The notes under the pieces are model-generated. The model did not search any database, was not told the origin of the DNA, and was given only the letters and a program-made list of their open reading frames with translations. A program made the translations under genes and the position numbers. Of a stretch of DNA of 64,000 nucleotides, positions 17,209 through 27,784 are shown piece after piece. The DNA comes from Amphibacillus cookii (GTDB lineage: Bacteria; Bacillota; Bacilli; Bacillales; Amphibacillaceae): assembly GCF_016908375.1 (NCBI RefSeq), contig NZ_JAFBDS010000004.1:248001-312000 (forward strand), in the 5' to 3' direction. How positions within the stretch are numbered: the stretch's first letter is position 1; the number at the start of each line of letters is the position of its first letter.

Positions 17209-18231
17209 TCATGTATGTCGACTTTTGTACCAATTTTTAAATGGATATATGAGCAAATGAAATAGCAAATATAAATTAATCATGCCGTATAAGGGATAAA
17301 GATGTTCAACTAATGTTTGGAAGCCAATGAAAGCCAACGGTGTGATCACCAACAAAAGATACAGCGTTAATTTTGTTTGGCTGACTGGAAAGCGCGATTG
17401 CAACCGTGATGTTAAGCCTAACATGCCGGCCACTGCCGTTGTAAAAATGGCTAACCACAAAAATAACGTCATGACAACTTTAATAACATATGAAAAATGA
17501 ACGAGAATACCGTAAAGAGGCATTTCATAAAGATTAATATCTGTAGCAATCAATGTTAGCGTATGATAATAAAGATAAGATAATCCACCTAGTAGTAAGC
17601 CACTTGATAAACTGGCAAAACCAATTTCTTTTTTTGAAGTTATCTTCTGACCAATCGCTGATAACACTGAAATTAAAGGCAGAATATTTAAAGCTGTAAA
17701 TGGAAATGCTGGTAGCCAGCTGCCCATATTGAGAGTAAGAGTCGGCGTTGATAAACCACTTGTATTTAAAAAAGATAAGAATAAGCTAATTAATGCTATT
17801 AACAAAATCGGCAATAAAATACCATTCATTTTTAAAATGTCATCAAGACTTAAGCTGAAAACCCATAAAATCATACTAACAATAAAAGTAATCCCTAACC
17901 AATTTGGAATACCAAACGCTTGGAACGTCACGCCACTCCCCGCCACCATAATGATCGTTGTCGAGAACAAATAAACCAAAGTCACAACATCATAAAACCA
18001 TCCTGCCCTCTCCCCTACAATGATCACTAAAGTCGGCATATAATGGTTTGTTTGCTGTTGATAACTAATTGACATGATCGTATAACAACTAATAGTAAAT
18101 AGTATTGAAAATATAATAATTGCCTGTCCATTATTCGGACCGAAAAATTGCCATAATTCTCGACCAGAAGCATAACCTGCTCCAATCATCGTCCCCATTA
18201 TTAAAAAAGTCCATTGATAGCTTTTCCCCAT
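17209..18231 (-). CDS. YkvI-like multispan membrane transporter
   Basis: Membrane protein of 340 residues with about ten hydrophobic segments. It starts MGKSYQWTFLIMGTMIGAGYASGRELWQFF; the GAGYASG loop is typical of the YkvI family, distant relatives of amino-acid/polyamine transporters. The ATG at 18231 has GGAGGA seven bases upstream and is preferred over an in-frame start further out. It is divergent from yyaC. The substrate is unknown. Confidence 0.7.
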   Translation of the reverse strand: MGKSYQWTFLIMGTMIGAGYASGRELWQFFGPNNGQAIIIFSILFTISCYTIMSISYQQQTNHYMPTLVIIVGERAGWFYDVVTLVYLFSTTIIMVAGSGVTFQAFGIPNWLGITFIVSMILWVFSLSLDDILKMNGILLPILLIALISLFLSFLNTSGLSTPTLTLNMGSWLPAFPFTALNILPLISVLSAIGQKITSKKEIGFASLSSGLLLGGLSYLYYHTLTLIATDINLYEMPLYGILVHFSYVIKVVMTLFLWLAIFTTAVAGMLGLTSRLQSRFPVSQTKLTLYLLLVITPLAFIGFQTLVEHLYPLYGMINLYLLFHLLIYPFKNWYKSRHT

Positions 18232-18310
18232 ATATGTTCCTCCATCTTTCACGTATAGATGTTTGTGGATAATCGTATACTAATAAAAATATGATGGAGG
18301 TATGGAAACT

Positions 18311-18898
18311 ATGAAATTAACTGATCAAAATCAGACAAGGCCCACAAGTGAAAAATGGCATTATCAACAACATTTCGTATATCGTGAAATTGCTGATTTT
18401 ATCTATCAATGGATACCTACAGATAAATCCGAGATTGTTATTGTTTGTATTGGTTCTGACCGCTCAACCGGGGATGCTTTAGGACCTATAACTGGAACTC
18501 ACTTATCTAAATGGCGACTGACCAATTACCATGTTTATGGAACATTAAAAAGCCCTGTACACGCTTTGAATTTAACTGAAGAACTTAACAAAATAAATGA
18601 ATCACATCCCCAAGCATTTATTATTGCTATTGATGCTTGCTTAGGTAGAGCGACTTCAATTGGTAAAATAACAGCAAGCATTGGACCATTGAAGCCTGGT
18701 TTAGCGCTTAAAAAAAAGTTACCTGAAGTTGGACACTTACACATTACCGGTATTGTCAATGCATCAACACCTGTTGATTATTTAACATTACAAAACACAC
18801 GTTTACATCTCGTTATGGAATTAGCAGAAACCATCGCTAGATCTCTTCTTTATCTCCAACGCAACTATCTTGATAAGCGTAAACAACAAATCAACTAG
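18311..18898 (+). CDS. yyaC: Spore protease YyaC (DUF1256)
   Basis: Sporulation-linked protein of 195 residues related to the germination protease Gpr. It contains IGSDRSTGDALGPITG, AIDACLGRATSIG and a GHLHITGIVN segment. The ATG at 18311 is chosen because GGAGG (18296-18300) is one base from the ATG at 18302 but ten from this one. Its presence supports a spore-forming host. The last codons overlap by 8 bases with the 3' end of the convergent DUF554 gene. Confidence 0.85.
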   Translation: MKLTDQNQTRPTSEKWHYQQHFVYREIADFIYQWIPTDKSEIVIVCIGSDRSTGDALGPITGTHLSKWRLTNYHVYGTLKSPVHALNLTEELNKINESHPQAFIIAIDACLGRATSIGKITASIGPLKPGLALKKKLPEVGHLHITGIVNASTPVDYLTLQNTRLHLVMELAETIARSLLYLQRNYLDKRKQQIN

Positions 18899-19601
18899 CA
18901 AACAGATGATAACCTGCTAATAAAATCGATACCACAAATAAAGCTGGAATCAAATTTGCAATCCTTATTTTTGTTAAACCCAACATATTTAAAGCAATAG
19001 CAACAATAAGCAATCCCCCCGTTGAAGTGATTTCAATAATCCATTCATCTAGAAACAAATCTGGAATCCATTGGTGAATGCGTGTTGCGGTAAGAGCTAT
19101 CGCTCCTTGATATAAGACTACTGGGATAGCTGATAAGCCAACACCAAAACCTAATGTCGTTGTTAGCACAAGAGCAGTAAAGCCATCCAATATAGACTTA
19201 ATAAACAGCAGATCATGATCATGACGTAATCCACTATCTAATGCGCCTATAATAGCCATTGCTCCCACTACAAATATTAAGCTTGCTGTAATAAACCCTT
19301 GTGTTATTTTCGATTGCATTTGATCTGACTGAATAAGCTTGGCAATCATCTCTCCAAATTTATTAAATTTTACTTCTAACTTTAACCCTTCTCCGATAAT
19401 ACCACCAACCATTAGAGCAACAATAACAAGAATAATATAGTTAACTTGCAGGGCCATGTCTAAACCCATTAATAAGATTGCTAATGCAACAGCTTGTAGT
19501 GCAGTCTCTTTAAACTTTTCTGGAATGTTTCTAAAGAATAAACCCAGTAGTGTACCTAAAATAATAGCTAATCCGTTTACTAATGTACCTGTTAAAGCCA
19601 T
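18891..19601 (-). CDS. DUF554 membrane protein
   Basis: Membrane protein of 236 residues with six to seven hydrophobic segments, starting MALTGTLVNGLAIILGTLLG, with GGIIGEGLKLE and GALDSGLRHDHDLLFIKSILDG. It belongs to the YqgA/YdfK family, of unknown function. It is convergent with yyaC and lies just downstream of a parS site. Confidence 0.85.
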   Translation of the reverse strand: MALTGTLVNGLAIILGTLLGLFFRNIPEKFKETALQAVALAILLMGLDMALQVNYIILVIVALMVGGIIGEGLKLEVKFNKFGEMIAKLIQSDQMQSKITQGFITASLIFVVGAMAIIGALDSGLRHDHDLLFIKSILDGFTALVLTTTLGFGVGLSAIPVVLYQGAIALTATRIHQWIPDLFLDEWIIEITSTGGLLIVAIALNMLGLTKIRIANLIPALFVVSILLAGYHLFAS

Positions 19602-19623
19602 GCTATCACTCCTTTAAAGCAGA

Positions 19624-19639
19624 TGTTTCACGTGAAACA
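19624..19639. promoter_or_regulatory. parS centromere site 2
   Basis: Perfect TGTTTCACGTGAAACA between the DUF554 gene and the parB terminator. Confidence 0.95.
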
Positions 19640-19707
19640 TTGTTAAGCTTATATCGTTTAAGTACTTTCTGCGAATTTCGGATAATACTTTTCTCCTAAC
19701 ATATAAT

Positions 19708-19749
19708 AAATAAATGTCTGATTTGAGCTTGACCCAAATCAGACATTTA
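19708..19749 (-). terminator. Terminator of parA-parB
   Basis: TAAATGTCTGATTTG (19711-19725) pairs perfectly with CAAATCAGACATTTA (19735-19749). On the minus strand a T-rich tract follows, just after parB. Confidence 0.8.
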
Positions 19750-19758
19750 TAAAGAATA

Positions 19759-20607
19759 TTATGATTTTCGTAGCATATCAATAATACGATCTAAATCTTC
19801 ATTGTTGAAAAAATCAATCTCAATTTTTCCTTTTTTCTTACCTTTATGAATCTTAACATTTGTACCTAAGAAATCTCTTAAATGCGTTTCTCGTTCCGCG
19901 ATAAAAATATCTTTTTTAGTTTTTGCTGCTTTTTCTTGTGGCTTCTTATCATTCAGTTGTTGAATTAATAATTCTACTTGTCGAACATTTAATTTTTCTG
20001 TTGTAACCTTTTTAATTATTGCATTCAATTTATCTTTATCTTTTAAACCTAGTATGGCACGACCATGCCCCATTGTTAATTCGCCGTTATTTATCATTGC
20101 TGTTACTTGAGCTGGTAATTGCAATAAACGAACAAGATTAGCAATATGAGGCCTGCTCTTGCCTAGTTTTTTAGCCAGATCATCTTGTGTTAAATCATAT
20201 GATTTCATGAGATTAACATAGGCCTGCGCCTCTTCAATCGGCGTCAAATTCTCACGCTGTAAATTCTCTAACAACGCTAATTCCATCATTTTTTGGTCGT
20301 TCATCTCTTTAACAATAACAGGAACTGTTTTTAAACCTGCTTCTTTTGCAGCTCGATATCGGCGTTCACCGGCAATAATTTCAAAGCCCTTAATCGACTC
20401 CCGTACAAGTAAAGGCTGAATAATACCATATTCTAAAATTGAATTTTTTAATTCCTCTATCGCTTCTACTTGAAAAGTTTTGCGCGGTTGATAAGGATTC
20501 GGTCTACATTGAGATAGCTCGACTTGCAATATTTTTTCGTCTTGACTCGTTTCTTCTTCTAACTCAGGAAAAAAAGCATTAATACCTTTACCTAACCCTC
20601 TCGCCAT
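19759..20607 (-). CDS. parB: Chromosome-partitioning protein ParB (Spo0J)
   Basis: CTP-dependent parS-binding clamp of 282 residues. N-terminal MARGLGKGINAFFPE is followed by the ParB/Srx domain with CRPNPYQPRK and the CTPase motif GERRYRAAKEAG. An HTH domain (LTQDDLAKKLGKSRPHIANLVRLLQL) binds parS, and the C-terminus dimerises. The ATG at 20607 overlaps parA. Three perfect parS sites lie within about 6 kb. Confidence 0.95.
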   Translation of the reverse strand: MARGLGKGINAFFPELEEETSQDEKILQVELSQCRPNPYQPRKTFQVEAIEELKNSILEYGIIQPLLVRESIKGFEIIAGERRYRAAKEAGLKTVPVIVKEMNDQKMMELALLENLQRENLTPIEEAQAYVNLMKSYDLTQDDLAKKLGKSRPHIANLVRLLQLPAQVTAMINNGELTMGHGRAILGLKDKDKLNAIIKKVTTEKLNVRQVELLIQQLNDKKPQEKAAKTKKDIFIAERETHLRDFLGTNVKIHKGKKKGKIEIDFFNNEDLDRIIDMLRKS

Positions 20608-21361
20608 TTGCAATCACTTCCTTTGCTAAATCAAGATACACCTCAGCGCCTCTGGATTTTGAATCATAAGTTATAATAGGTTGTCCATAACTTGGCGCCT
20701 CACCCAGACGAACATTTCTAGGAATAATTGATTGGTAAACTTTATCTTGAAAATACTTTTTTACTTCATCAATGACTTGTAAACCTAGATTTGTTCGAGC
20801 ATCTAACATCGTTAACAAGACTCCCTCTATTTGCAAAGCCTTATTTAAGTGTTTCTGAACAAGCCTAACTGTATTTAGCAATTGACTCAAGCCTTCAAGT
20901 GCATAATATTCACATTGCACCGGTATTAAAACGCTATCTGCCGCTGTTAATGAATTTAAAGTTAACAAACCCAATGATGGTGGACAATCAATAATAATAA
21001 AATCATAGTGCTGTAAAGATGATTCTAAAGCTTTTTTTAAACGAACCTCTCGAGAAATCGTTGGCACTAATTCAATCTCTGCACCAGCTAATTGTATGGT
21101 AGCTGGTACAACATCCAAATGATCAACTGCTGTAGGAACACACACGTCGGCAGCAACTAAGTCTTCTACTAACACATTATAAATACACTGGTCAATATCG
21201 GCTTTATTAACACCTACTCCACTTGTTGCGTTTCCTTGTGGATCAATATCAACAAGTAATGTTTTATATCCTAAATGTGCTAAGCATGCACTTAAATTAA
21301 CAGCTGATGTTGTTTTTCCTACGCCGCCTTTTTGATTAGCTACGGCGATTACTTTTCCCAT
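20588..21361 (-). CDS. parA: Chromosome-partitioning ATPase ParA (Soj)
   Basis: Deviant Walker ATPase of 257 residues: VANQKGGVGKTTSAVNLSACLA at the N-terminus, DIDPQGNATSG, and Walker B IIIDCPPSLG. It works with ParB on chromosome segregation and, in B. subtilis, regulates DnaA at initiation. It overlaps parB by about 20 bases, so the two are translationally coupled. Confidence 0.95.
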   Translation of the reverse strand: MGKVIAVANQKGGVGKTTSAVNLSACLAHLGYKTLLVDIDPQGNATSGVGVNKADIDQCIYNVLVEDLVAADVCVPTAVDHLDVVPATIQLAGAEIELVPTISREVRLKKALESSLQHYDFIIIDCPPSLGLLTLNSLTAADSVLIPVQCEYYALEGLSQLLNTVRLVQKHLNKALQIEGVLLTMLDARTNLGLQVIDEVKKYFQDKVYQSIIPRNVRLGEAPSYGQPIITYDSKSRGAEVYLDLAKEVIANGERVR

Positions 21362-21533
21362 CGTGTCACCTACCTAGTCTAAAACTCTATCATATCTATT
21401 CTATCATTTTTTTTCAAAATAAACATCGTAAATTGGTCAGATATTTAATCGTTTTATATAAATGATGCTTTATCACAAAACTTAAGTGGCTGAAATAACT
21501 GAACACCTAGGGTATTTCAAAGCAAAACCATGA

Positions 21534-21634
21534 ATAAAACCTGCAATCCGTGGGCATTTTCGTTCTTCTCCTACAGGTTGCAGGTTCGTTGAGTGAATCA
21601 GGACATGAACGTCTATTATCTGTGATAAATAAAA
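21534..21634 (+). repeat. Dispersed hairpin repeat, copy 4
   Basis: AACCTGCAATCCGTGGG opens and TACAGGTTGCAGGTTCGTT closes the hairpin, with the shared loop TTTTCGTTCTTC. Then GAGTGAATCAGGACATGAACGTC and the tail TTATCTGTGATAAATAAAA. It lies in the 348-base gap between parA and the noc terminator, which otherwise holds only AT-rich DNA. Confidence 0.87.
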
Positions 21635-21690
21635 AAAACGAATCCACAGACAGTGGTTTTAATAAACTGTCGAAGACTCGTTTTTATTTA
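21634..21690 (-). terminator. Terminator of noc
   Basis: AAAACGAATC (from about 21636) pairs with GACTCGTTTT (to about 21685), with an inner ACAGT/ACTGT pairing; T-run on the minus strand. Confidence 0.65.
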
Positions 21691-21709
21691 AGCATTTTAA
21701 TTATATCAA

Positions 21710-22564
21710 TCACTTGTTTTTAGCTATTTTTATCGTGATCTGGTAGTACTCATCCAAGTCCTGCTCATCTGTTTCTAGTTTAACACCTGTATCAGATACC
21801 ATATCAAGTGATTGACGAATGGTATTCATCGCAATCCGCATATCCTTATTAAAACCTTTTAGTCTTGGTTTCTTTTTCTTTACAGGTGTTTGCATCATCT
21901 TCTCAATACGTTCTTCTGTTTGCTTAACATTAAGTTGCTTTTCTATAATTTCTTGTAAAAGCTGCTCTTGTTTATCTTGATTCTTTAAAACAATTAAAGC
22001 TCTTGCATGCCTTTCTGTTATAGATTTATTTAAAATGGCTTGTTGCACAGGCTCTGGGAGCTTTAATAAACGCATCTTATTTGCTATCGTTGATTGACTT
22101 TTTCCTAATCGTTGAGCCAGGGCTTCTTGGGTTAACTCATGAATCGTTAGCAAACGCTCATAAGCTTTTGCTTCCTCAATGACGGTTAGTTCTTCTCGTT
22201 GTAAATTTTCTATAAGTGCAACTGAAGCTGTTTCTTTATCATTCATATTACGAATGATAGCAGGAACCGTTTCCCATCCTAACGTATTAACAGCCCGATA
22301 TCGTCTTTCTCCGGCGATAATTTCGTAACGTTTATCACCGTCCTCTATTTCTCGCACCACAATTGGTTGTATCATGCCATGCGTATGGATCGTTTGAGCA
22401 AGTTCATCAATTTTTTCCTTATTAAAAATCGTTCGCGGCTGATAGCGATTAGGTAAAATCTCTGAAACGGCAATATGGACGACTTCTCCTTGATTGTAAA
22501 CCTCTTCTTCAAACGATTGCTCTTTATCACCCATTCCAAATATACGACTAAATGGAGGTAACAA
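21710..22564 (-). CDS. noc: Nucleoid occlusion protein Noc
   Basis: ParB paralogue of 284 residues that blocks septum assembly over the nucleoid. The N-terminus [15 protein letters not shown] resembles the membrane-binding amphipathic helix of B. subtilis Noc. The CTPase motif [12 protein letters not shown] and an HTH ([26 protein letters not shown]) follow. The TTG at 22564 is chosen as start because AGGTGG lies eight bases upstream and gives the expected N-terminus. Gene order noc-parA-parB matches B. subtilis. Confidence 0.92.
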   Translation of the reverse strand: MLPPFSRIFGMGDKEQSFEEEVYNQGEVVHIAVSEILPNRYQPRTIFNKEKIDELAQTIHTHGMIQPIVVREIEDGDKRYEIIAGERRYRAVNTLGWETVPAIIRNMNDKETASVALIENLQREELTVIEEAKAYERLLTIHELTQEALAQRLGKSQSTIANKMRLLKLPEPVQQAILNKSITERHARALIVLKNQDKQEQLLQEIIEKQLNVKQTEERIEKMMQTPVKKKKPRLKGFNKDMRIAMNTIRQSLDMVSDTGVKLETDEQDLDEYYQITIKIAKNK

Positions 22565-22741
22565 TATAAACACCACCTTTTCTTCCGGAATCCCATCTTA
22601 CATTAGAAAAAATCGTATTCGCTCACCCTTTAGCAAATGGAGTAGCTTTTCTTATCCTTAGAACTAAACATGTTGACGGCGTCGCTTCTCACTTCATAGT
22701 AAAAATTTATACTTATAACGCATAAGTAAATGGAATTGAAA

Positions 22742-22757
22742 TGTTTCACGTGAAACA
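22742..22757. promoter_or_regulatory. parS centromere site 3
   Basis: Perfect TGTTTCACGTGAAACA in the gap between rsmG and noc. Apart from this and the hairpin at 22824-22855 I see nothing in that gap. Confidence 0.95.
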
Positions 22758-22823
22758 TTTCAATTCATCCGACTCGTTTTCGACAAATCTATCCCATGAC
22801 TAATATACTTCTACTATTCTACC

Positions 22824-22855
22824 ATATAATCCTTCTATTTCGTAAAGGATTATAT
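22824..22855 (-). terminator. Hairpin downstream of rsmG, possible terminator
   Basis: ATATAATCCTT pairs with AAGGATTATAT around a 10-base loop. No clear T-run follows on the minus strand, so termination is uncertain. Confidence 0.4.
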
Positions 22856-22893
22856 GAAAATATTATCTAAAGTCATCCATTTGCATGTCATTA

Positions 22894-23610
22894 TCATGTA
22901 AGTGGTGATTTCGCTGGTGTTCCCGGTTTTCTTGGATAGCGCTTAGGTGTCTTTTTTATCTTATCAATACAAACAATATGACGCTCTCCTTGATCATTTG
23001 GTAAATCAAGTGAATACATGTTTTTTAATACCCCACCTAAACGTTCAATTGCCGCATCAGCTTCTTTTAACTCTAGCTCGGCATTTGGCCCTTTCATAGC
23101 GACAAATTCTCCTCCAGTTCTGACTAAAGGTAAGCATAGTTCAGTTAAAACTGTCATTTTAGCAACAGCTCGAGCTAAAACAAGGTCATATTGATGTCTA
23201 AAGTTTTGATTTTGAGCAAATAACTCTGCTCGATCATGATAAAACGTCACACCGCTTAAATCTAATTTTTCAGCCAAGTGATTTAAAAAAGTAATCCGTT
23301 TTTTTAATGAATCCACGATGGTTACATTAAGATGTGGAAAGCAAATCTTCAAAGGAATACTAGGAAATCCAGCCCCTGCACCAACATCACAGATCGATAA
23401 TGGTTGTGTGAAGTCTATATAAAAGCTAGCTGTAATCGAATCATAAAAATGCTTTAAATAAACTTCAGTTTCCTCAGTTATAGCAGTTAAGTTTATCTTT
23501 TCATTCCATTCTATCAGCGTCTGATAATATATCTGAAACTGTCGAATTTGCTTATCTGATAATATGATGCCTTTTTCCTCAAGTTTAATAATAAATGTGT
23601 CAATATTCAT
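22894..23610 (-). CDS. rsmG: 16S rRNA (guanine-N7) methyltransferase RsmG
   Basis: SAM-dependent methyltransferase of 238 residues (GidB) that modifies a guanine in the 530 loop of 16S rRNA. The SAM-binding loop [15 protein letters not shown] spans residues 75-89; NEKINLTAI precedes it and VLARAVAKM follows. Loss of this enzyme gives low-level streptomycin resistance in other bacteria; this copy looks intact. It lies 24 bases after mnmG. Confidence 0.95.
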   Translation of the reverse strand: MNIDTFIIKLEEKGIILSDKQIRQFQIYYQTLIEWNEKINLTAITEETEVYLKHFYDSITASFYIDFTQPLSICDVGAGAGFPSIPLKICFPHLNVTIVDSLKKRITFLNHLAEKLDLSGVTFYHDRAELFAQNQNFRHQYDLVLARAVAKMTVLTELCLPLVRTGGEFVAMKGPNAELELKEADAAIERLGGVLKNMYSLDLPNDQGERHIVCIDKIKKTPKRYPRKPGTPAKSPLT

Positions 23611-23634
23611 AGTTAATTCCCTTCTTAACGTAGA

Positions 23635-25539
23635 CTATGCTTGATGTTCAACTTCACTCGTTCGCTTCGCTATTTGACCTTGTTCAATATAGACAAGCAA
23701 AATCGAAACATCAGCAGGATTAACACCGGAAATTCGCGAAGCTTGACCAACGGATAGTGGACACACCTTCTTAAGTTTCTGTTTTGCCTCTGTCGCTAAC
23801 CCGCTAATCGCATCATAATCAATATTTTCTGGAATTACTTTATTTTCCATCTTTTTCATTCTGTCAACTTGTTGATTTGATTTATCAATATAACCTTGGT
23901 ATTTCACTTGGATTTCCACTTGCTCTTCAACTTCTTCTGGCAGTGTATCATCGGCAGGTACCAAACGTTTAATTAACTGATAACTTACTTCTGGACGCTT
24001 GAGCAAGTCTAACGCTTTAATGGGTTCTTTCAATGCTGTTCCGCCTGCTTCATTTAATAGTTGATCAATTTCAGAAGAAGGTTTAATCGTTTGTTTAGCT
24101 AATCGTTTTTTTTCTTGTTCAATAAGTGCTACTTTGCCTTGAAAGACTTGATAGCGCTCATCACTAATTAAGCCTAATTGATAAGCTTTCTCTGTCAATC
24201 GAATATCTGCATTATCATGACGCAACAATAAACGATATTCAGCACGTGAGGTAAGAAGACGGTAGGGTTCATTTGTCCCCTTTGTAACAAGGTCATCGAT
24301 TAGCACACCGATATAAGCTTGTGATCGATCAAGAATCAGCGATTCAATCTCTAGAGCACGGGCAGCAGCATTAATTCCAGCCATTAACCCTTGGCCAGCA
24401 GCTTCTTCATAACCGGACGTACCATTAATTTGTCCTGCAGTAAATAAACCAGGAATATTTTTCACTTCAAGCGTTGGCCACAATTGTGTAGGAACAACAC
24501 TATCGTACTCAATCGCATAACCAGATCGCATAATTTCTGCTTTTTCTAAACCTTCAATTGATCGTAACATCTCATGTTGGACAGCTTCCGGTAAGGAAGT
24601 GGAGAACCCTTGAACATAAACCTCTTCTGTATTTCTACCTTCTGGTTCTAAGAAGATTTGATGACGTGGTTTGTCATGGAATCGCACCACTTTATCTTCA
24701 ATTGAGGGACAATAACGTGGGCCTGTCCCTTTAATCATACCCGAATACATGGCCGATAATGCTAAATTATCATCAATAATTTGATGTGTCTTCTCATTTG
24801 TATACGTCAACCAGCATGGTATTTGATCAACAATTGCCTCTGTTGTTTCATATGAGAAATGACTAGGTTTATCATCACCAGGCTGAATTTCAGTTTTACT
24901 ATAATCAATGGTATTAGCATTGACACGAGGTGGTGTTCCTGTTTTAAAACGAACAAGCTCAAATCCAAGCTCCTCTAAATGCTCAGAAAGTTTAACAGAT
25001 GGACGTTGATTATTAGGACCACTTTGATACGATAAGTCACCAATAATAACGCTACCTCTCATAAATGTACCGGTCGTAATAATCACTGATTTTGCATAAT
25101 AAGCAGCATTTGTTTCCGTTAGCACCCCTTTGCAAACACCATCTTCAACAATGAGTCTTTCCACCATTGCTTGACGAATCGTTAAGTTTTCTAGCTTTTC
25201 TAATTGATATTTCATTTCTTGAATATATAAAGGTTTGTCAGCTTGAGCGCGCAAAGCACGAACTGCTGGACCTTTTCCGGTATTTAACATACGCATTTGA
25301 ATATATGTTTTATCAATCACTTTTCCCATTAATCCACCAAGTGCGTCAATTTCACGGACAACTACCCCTTTTGCAGGGCCACCTATTGATGGATTGCATG
25401 GCATAAAAGCAATCATATCTAAATTCAATGTGAGCATTAACGTTTTGGCGCCACGCTTAACCGCGGCATTGGCTGCCTCGACACCAGCATGACCCGCCCC
25501 GATAACAATCACATCGAAATGACCAGCATTATAGACCAT
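23635..25539 (-). CDS. mnmG: tRNA uridine-5-carboxymethylaminomethyl modification enzyme MnmG
   Basis: FAD protein of 634 residues (GidA). N-terminal dinucleotide fold [17 protein letters not shown], signature [32 protein letters not shown], and a C-terminal helical domain that contacts MnmE. With MnmE it installs the cmnm5 group on U34 of several tRNAs. The two genes are adjacent and co-directional. Confidence 0.96.
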   Translation of the reverse strand: MVYNAGHFDVIVIGAGHAGVEAANAAVKRGAKTLMLTLNLDMIAFMPCNPSIGGPAKGVVVREIDALGGLMGKVIDKTYIQMRMLNTGKGPAVRALRAQADKPLYIQEMKYQLEKLENLTIRQAMVERLIVEDGVCKGVLTETNAAYYAKSVIITTGTFMRGSVIIGDLSYQSGPNNQRPSVKLSEHLEELGFELVRFKTGTPPRVNANTIDYSKTEIQPGDDKPSHFSYETTEAIVDQIPCWLTYTNEKTHQIIDDNLALSAMYSGMIKGTGPRYCPSIEDKVVRFHDKPRHQIFLEPEGRNTEEVYVQGFSTSLPEAVQHEMLRSIEGLEKAEIMRSGYAIEYDSVVPTQLWPTLEVKNIPGLFTAGQINGTSGYEEAAGQGLMAGINAAARALEIESLILDRSQAYIGVLIDDLVTKGTNEPYRLLTSRAEYRLLLRHDNADIRLTEKAYQLGLISDERYQVFQGKVALIEQEKKRLAKQTIKPSSEIDQLLNEAGGTALKEPIKALDLLKRPEVSYQLIKRLVPADDTLPEEVEEQVEIQVKYQGYIDKSNQQVDRMKKMENKVIPENIDYDAISGLATEAKQKLKKVCPLSVGQASRISGVNPADVSILLVYIEQGQIAKRTSEVEHQA

Positions 25540-25564
25540 CTTTATCGCTCCTTTTCTTTTTTAC

Positions 25565-26941
25565 TTATTTACCTAAACAAAACTGTGAAAACAGTTGATC
25601 AATTAAGCTATCTTGAACAGTATCGCCAACAATCTCACCCAACAATTCCCAAGTCCTTGTTACATCAATTTGTATTAAGTCGATCGGCATGTCGGCATTA
25701 ATCGCAGACATTGCATCATCTAATGTAGCTAGTGCTTGTTTTAGCAATTGAATATGTCTTACATTAGAGACATAAGATAAGTCATCAGATTCAATTTGTC
25801 CTGCAAAGAATAAACGGGCAATGGCCTCTTCTAATTGGTCTATCCCTTGTTCTTCTATAAGTGACATGTTAACAATCGCATGATCTTTTGCTAGACCCGC
25901 AACTTCATTAAGGTCTATCTTGTTCGGAAGGTCTGTCTTATTGACCAATATAATAACATCTAAATCCTTAACTAACTCAAACAATTGACGGTCCTGTTCT
26001 GTGAGCGATTCATTAAAATTTAGAACAAGTAAAACTAAGTCAGCTTCTTTTAGAACTTGTCTTGATCGCTCTACTCCAATTTTCTCTACGATATCTTCCG
26101 TATCACGGATCCCCGCTGTATCAACTAATCGCAAAGGAACCCCCCGAACATTGACATATTCTTCAATAACATCACGTGTTGTTCCTGGTATGTCGGTTAC
26201 AATCGCTTTATTTTCTTGGACCAGAGCATTCATAAGTGAAGACTTTCCAACATTCGGCCGTCCAATAATCGCAGTTGAAATACCTTCCCTTAAAATTTTC
26301 CCTTGTCTCGCCATTGCTAATAAACGCTCAATCTCCTGATAAACAAGCATTGTTTTTTCTAACATTATATTTTTTGTCATTTCTTCGACATCATCATACT
26401 CTGGGTAATCAATGTTGACTTCCACATGAGCAACAGTCTCAATCAATTCCTGACGTAATCGTTTGATTAACTTTGACAATTTACCATCAAGTTGTTTTAC
26501 TGCCACTCCCATCGCTTTATCTGTTTTAGCTCGAATTAAATCCATCACCGCCTCTGCTTGTGATAAATCAATACGTCCGTTTAGAAAAGCGCGTTTTGTA
26601 AATTCACCGGGTTCTGCTAAACGCGCGCCTAATTGAAGGCTCATTTCTAATAAGCGATTAACAGATGCTAGACCACCATGACAATTTATTTCAACAACAT
26701 TTTCCCGGGTAAATGTTTTGGGTGCTCGCATCACACTAACCATTACTTCTTCAATCATTGTTTTACTGTCTGGATCAATGATCTTACCATAGTGTAACGT
26801 ATGGCTATCAACAGTCATTAGATCTTTGCCTTTAAACATTTGATTAACAATATTAATCGCTTGATCTCCACTTAAGCGAACGATCGCAATCGCGCCTTCT
26901 CCAATTGGAGTGGAAATCGCAGCTATCGTATCCAAATCCAT
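25565..26941 (-). CDS. mnmE: tRNA modification GTPase MnmE
   Basis: GTPase of 458 residues (TrmE). The N-terminal folate-binding domain starts [25 protein letters not shown]. The G domain has [30 protein letters not shown] and NKTDL. The chain ends with the characteristic FCLGK, whose cysteine is conserved. The ATG at 26941 is preferred because GGAGGTG lies six bases upstream; outer in-frame starts overlap that site. Confidence 0.95.
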   Translation of the reverse strand: MDLDTIAAISTPIGEGAIAIVRLSGDQAINIVNQMFKGKDLMTVDSHTLHYGKIIDPDSKTMIEEVMVSVMRAPKTFTRENVVEINCHGGLASVNRLLEMSLQLGARLAEPGEFTKRAFLNGRIDLSQAEAVMDLIRAKTDKAMGVAVKQLDGKLSKLIKRLRQELIETVAHVEVNIDYPEYDDVEEMTKNIMLEKTMLVYQEIERLLAMARQGKILREGISTAIIGRPNVGKSSLMNALVQENKAIVTDIPGTTRDVIEEYVNVRGVPLRLVDTAGIRDTEDIVEKIGVERSRQVLKEADLVLLVLNFNESLTEQDRQLFELVKDLDVIILVNKTDLPNKIDLNEVAGLAKDHAIVNMSLIEEQGIDQLEEAIARLFFAGQIESDDLSYVSNVRHIQLLKQALATLDDAMSAINADMPIDLIQIDVTRTWELLGEIVGDTVQDSLIDQLFSQFCLGK

Positions 26942-27188
26942 GATCATCACCTCCAATATCATTTTTTCCTAATTTATTTTAGAAATACTTACATTTACTT
27001 CTTGCTAGCCTAGCAAATGTTTTAGCTATTCTTATACTTTCTACTTTTAAATTTTAACTTCGTCGCATCTCTACTTCTTTGTTAAAATTTTATAATTTCT
27101 ACCTTGTATTAAAAATGTGACTTATTCTGAATGACTGTCACTAACTTAATAGAATACCACATATCATATACAAAAAGAAAGGATTAAA

Positions 27189-27287
27189 TTATTCACAAGT
27201 GGATAACTCTTCACTCACCCTTACATATATGCAGTGATTTGTTGTTGTGGATAACTTCTCGTCTTTTAACACTATCACTTATCCACA
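27189..27287. promoter_or_regulatory. DnaA-box cluster between mnmE and jag
   Basis: Four DnaA-box-like 9-mers in about 100 bases: TTATTCACA (27189-27197, one mismatch), AGTGGATAA (27198-27206, reverse, one mismatch), TGTGGATAA (27246-27254, reverse, perfect) and TTATCCACA (27279-27287, perfect). It lies about 3 kb from the main oriC boxes, in a 0.9-kb non-coding gap. Confidence 0.7.
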
Positions 27288-27413
27288 GAGGCTAATTTAA
27301 TCAGTGATCAGCTTAGGAAAATGATGGCTTCTCTAGACTTTGAAACTTTGTTATAAGACAGATCACTAAAACCCCACTACTCCCTAATGAACAAAAGAAC
27401 AAAAAAGAGGTTC

Positions 27414-27774
27414 TTTGTCAAATGACGTTGGTGAGAATTTTTGCCGGCAATTTTATAGATGCATTTCACAAATATTCAAGTCGGATTATGCTGCTTGAAT
27501 GTTTGTTTGGTTAGGTGCATTTTAGACTGATTTCGATTCAATAGTTCTTAACTTAATTTGAATGTCTATCTACACGTAAATTCATACGGGTTCGGTCAGG
27601 AAGTGATGAGACTCCTGCAGGAATAACACGAGCTGAAGCCGTGCCTGCGGAAAGCGCATCACTGGATGACTGAACCCATTTCTATTTTTAGAGAAATAGA
27701 AAAGACCTTAGCGAAAGTCTACCCCCATTTCACAAACGCATGAAATGGAGAATTCCCTTCACCAACGTCAAATA
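27414..27774. mobile_element. MITE-like non-coding element with terminal inverted repeats
   Basis: The left end TTTGTCAAATGACGTTGGTG is matched in reverse by CACCAACGTCAAATA at the right end (27759-27774). Between them is no plausible gene. There is a hairpin near 27463-27523 (CAAATATTCAAG / CTTGAATGTTTG) and a nested hairpin repeat at 27588-27677. The same two termini, fused head to head, occur at 41694-41735. Confidence 0.6.
27588..27677. repeat. Bacillaceae-type GC-rich hairpin repeat
   Basis: GGGTTC at the left and GAACCC at the right close a hairpin, with GTGATGAGACTCCTGCAGG facing CCTGCGGAAAGCGCATCAC inside. The CTCCTGC(A/G)GG ... CCTGCGGAAAGCG pattern is one I recall from dispersed repeats in many Bacillaceae genomes. 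It is more GC-rich than its surroundings. Confidence 0.6.
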
Positions 27775-27784
27775 GTATACAACC

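Noticed and set aside
26700-26716. Possible Noc-binding site TTTTCCCGGGTAAA inside mnmE
   Set aside because: Only the TTTCCCGGG core matches the ATTTCCCGGGAAAT consensus; three other positions differ, and a single site in coding DNA is weak evidence.
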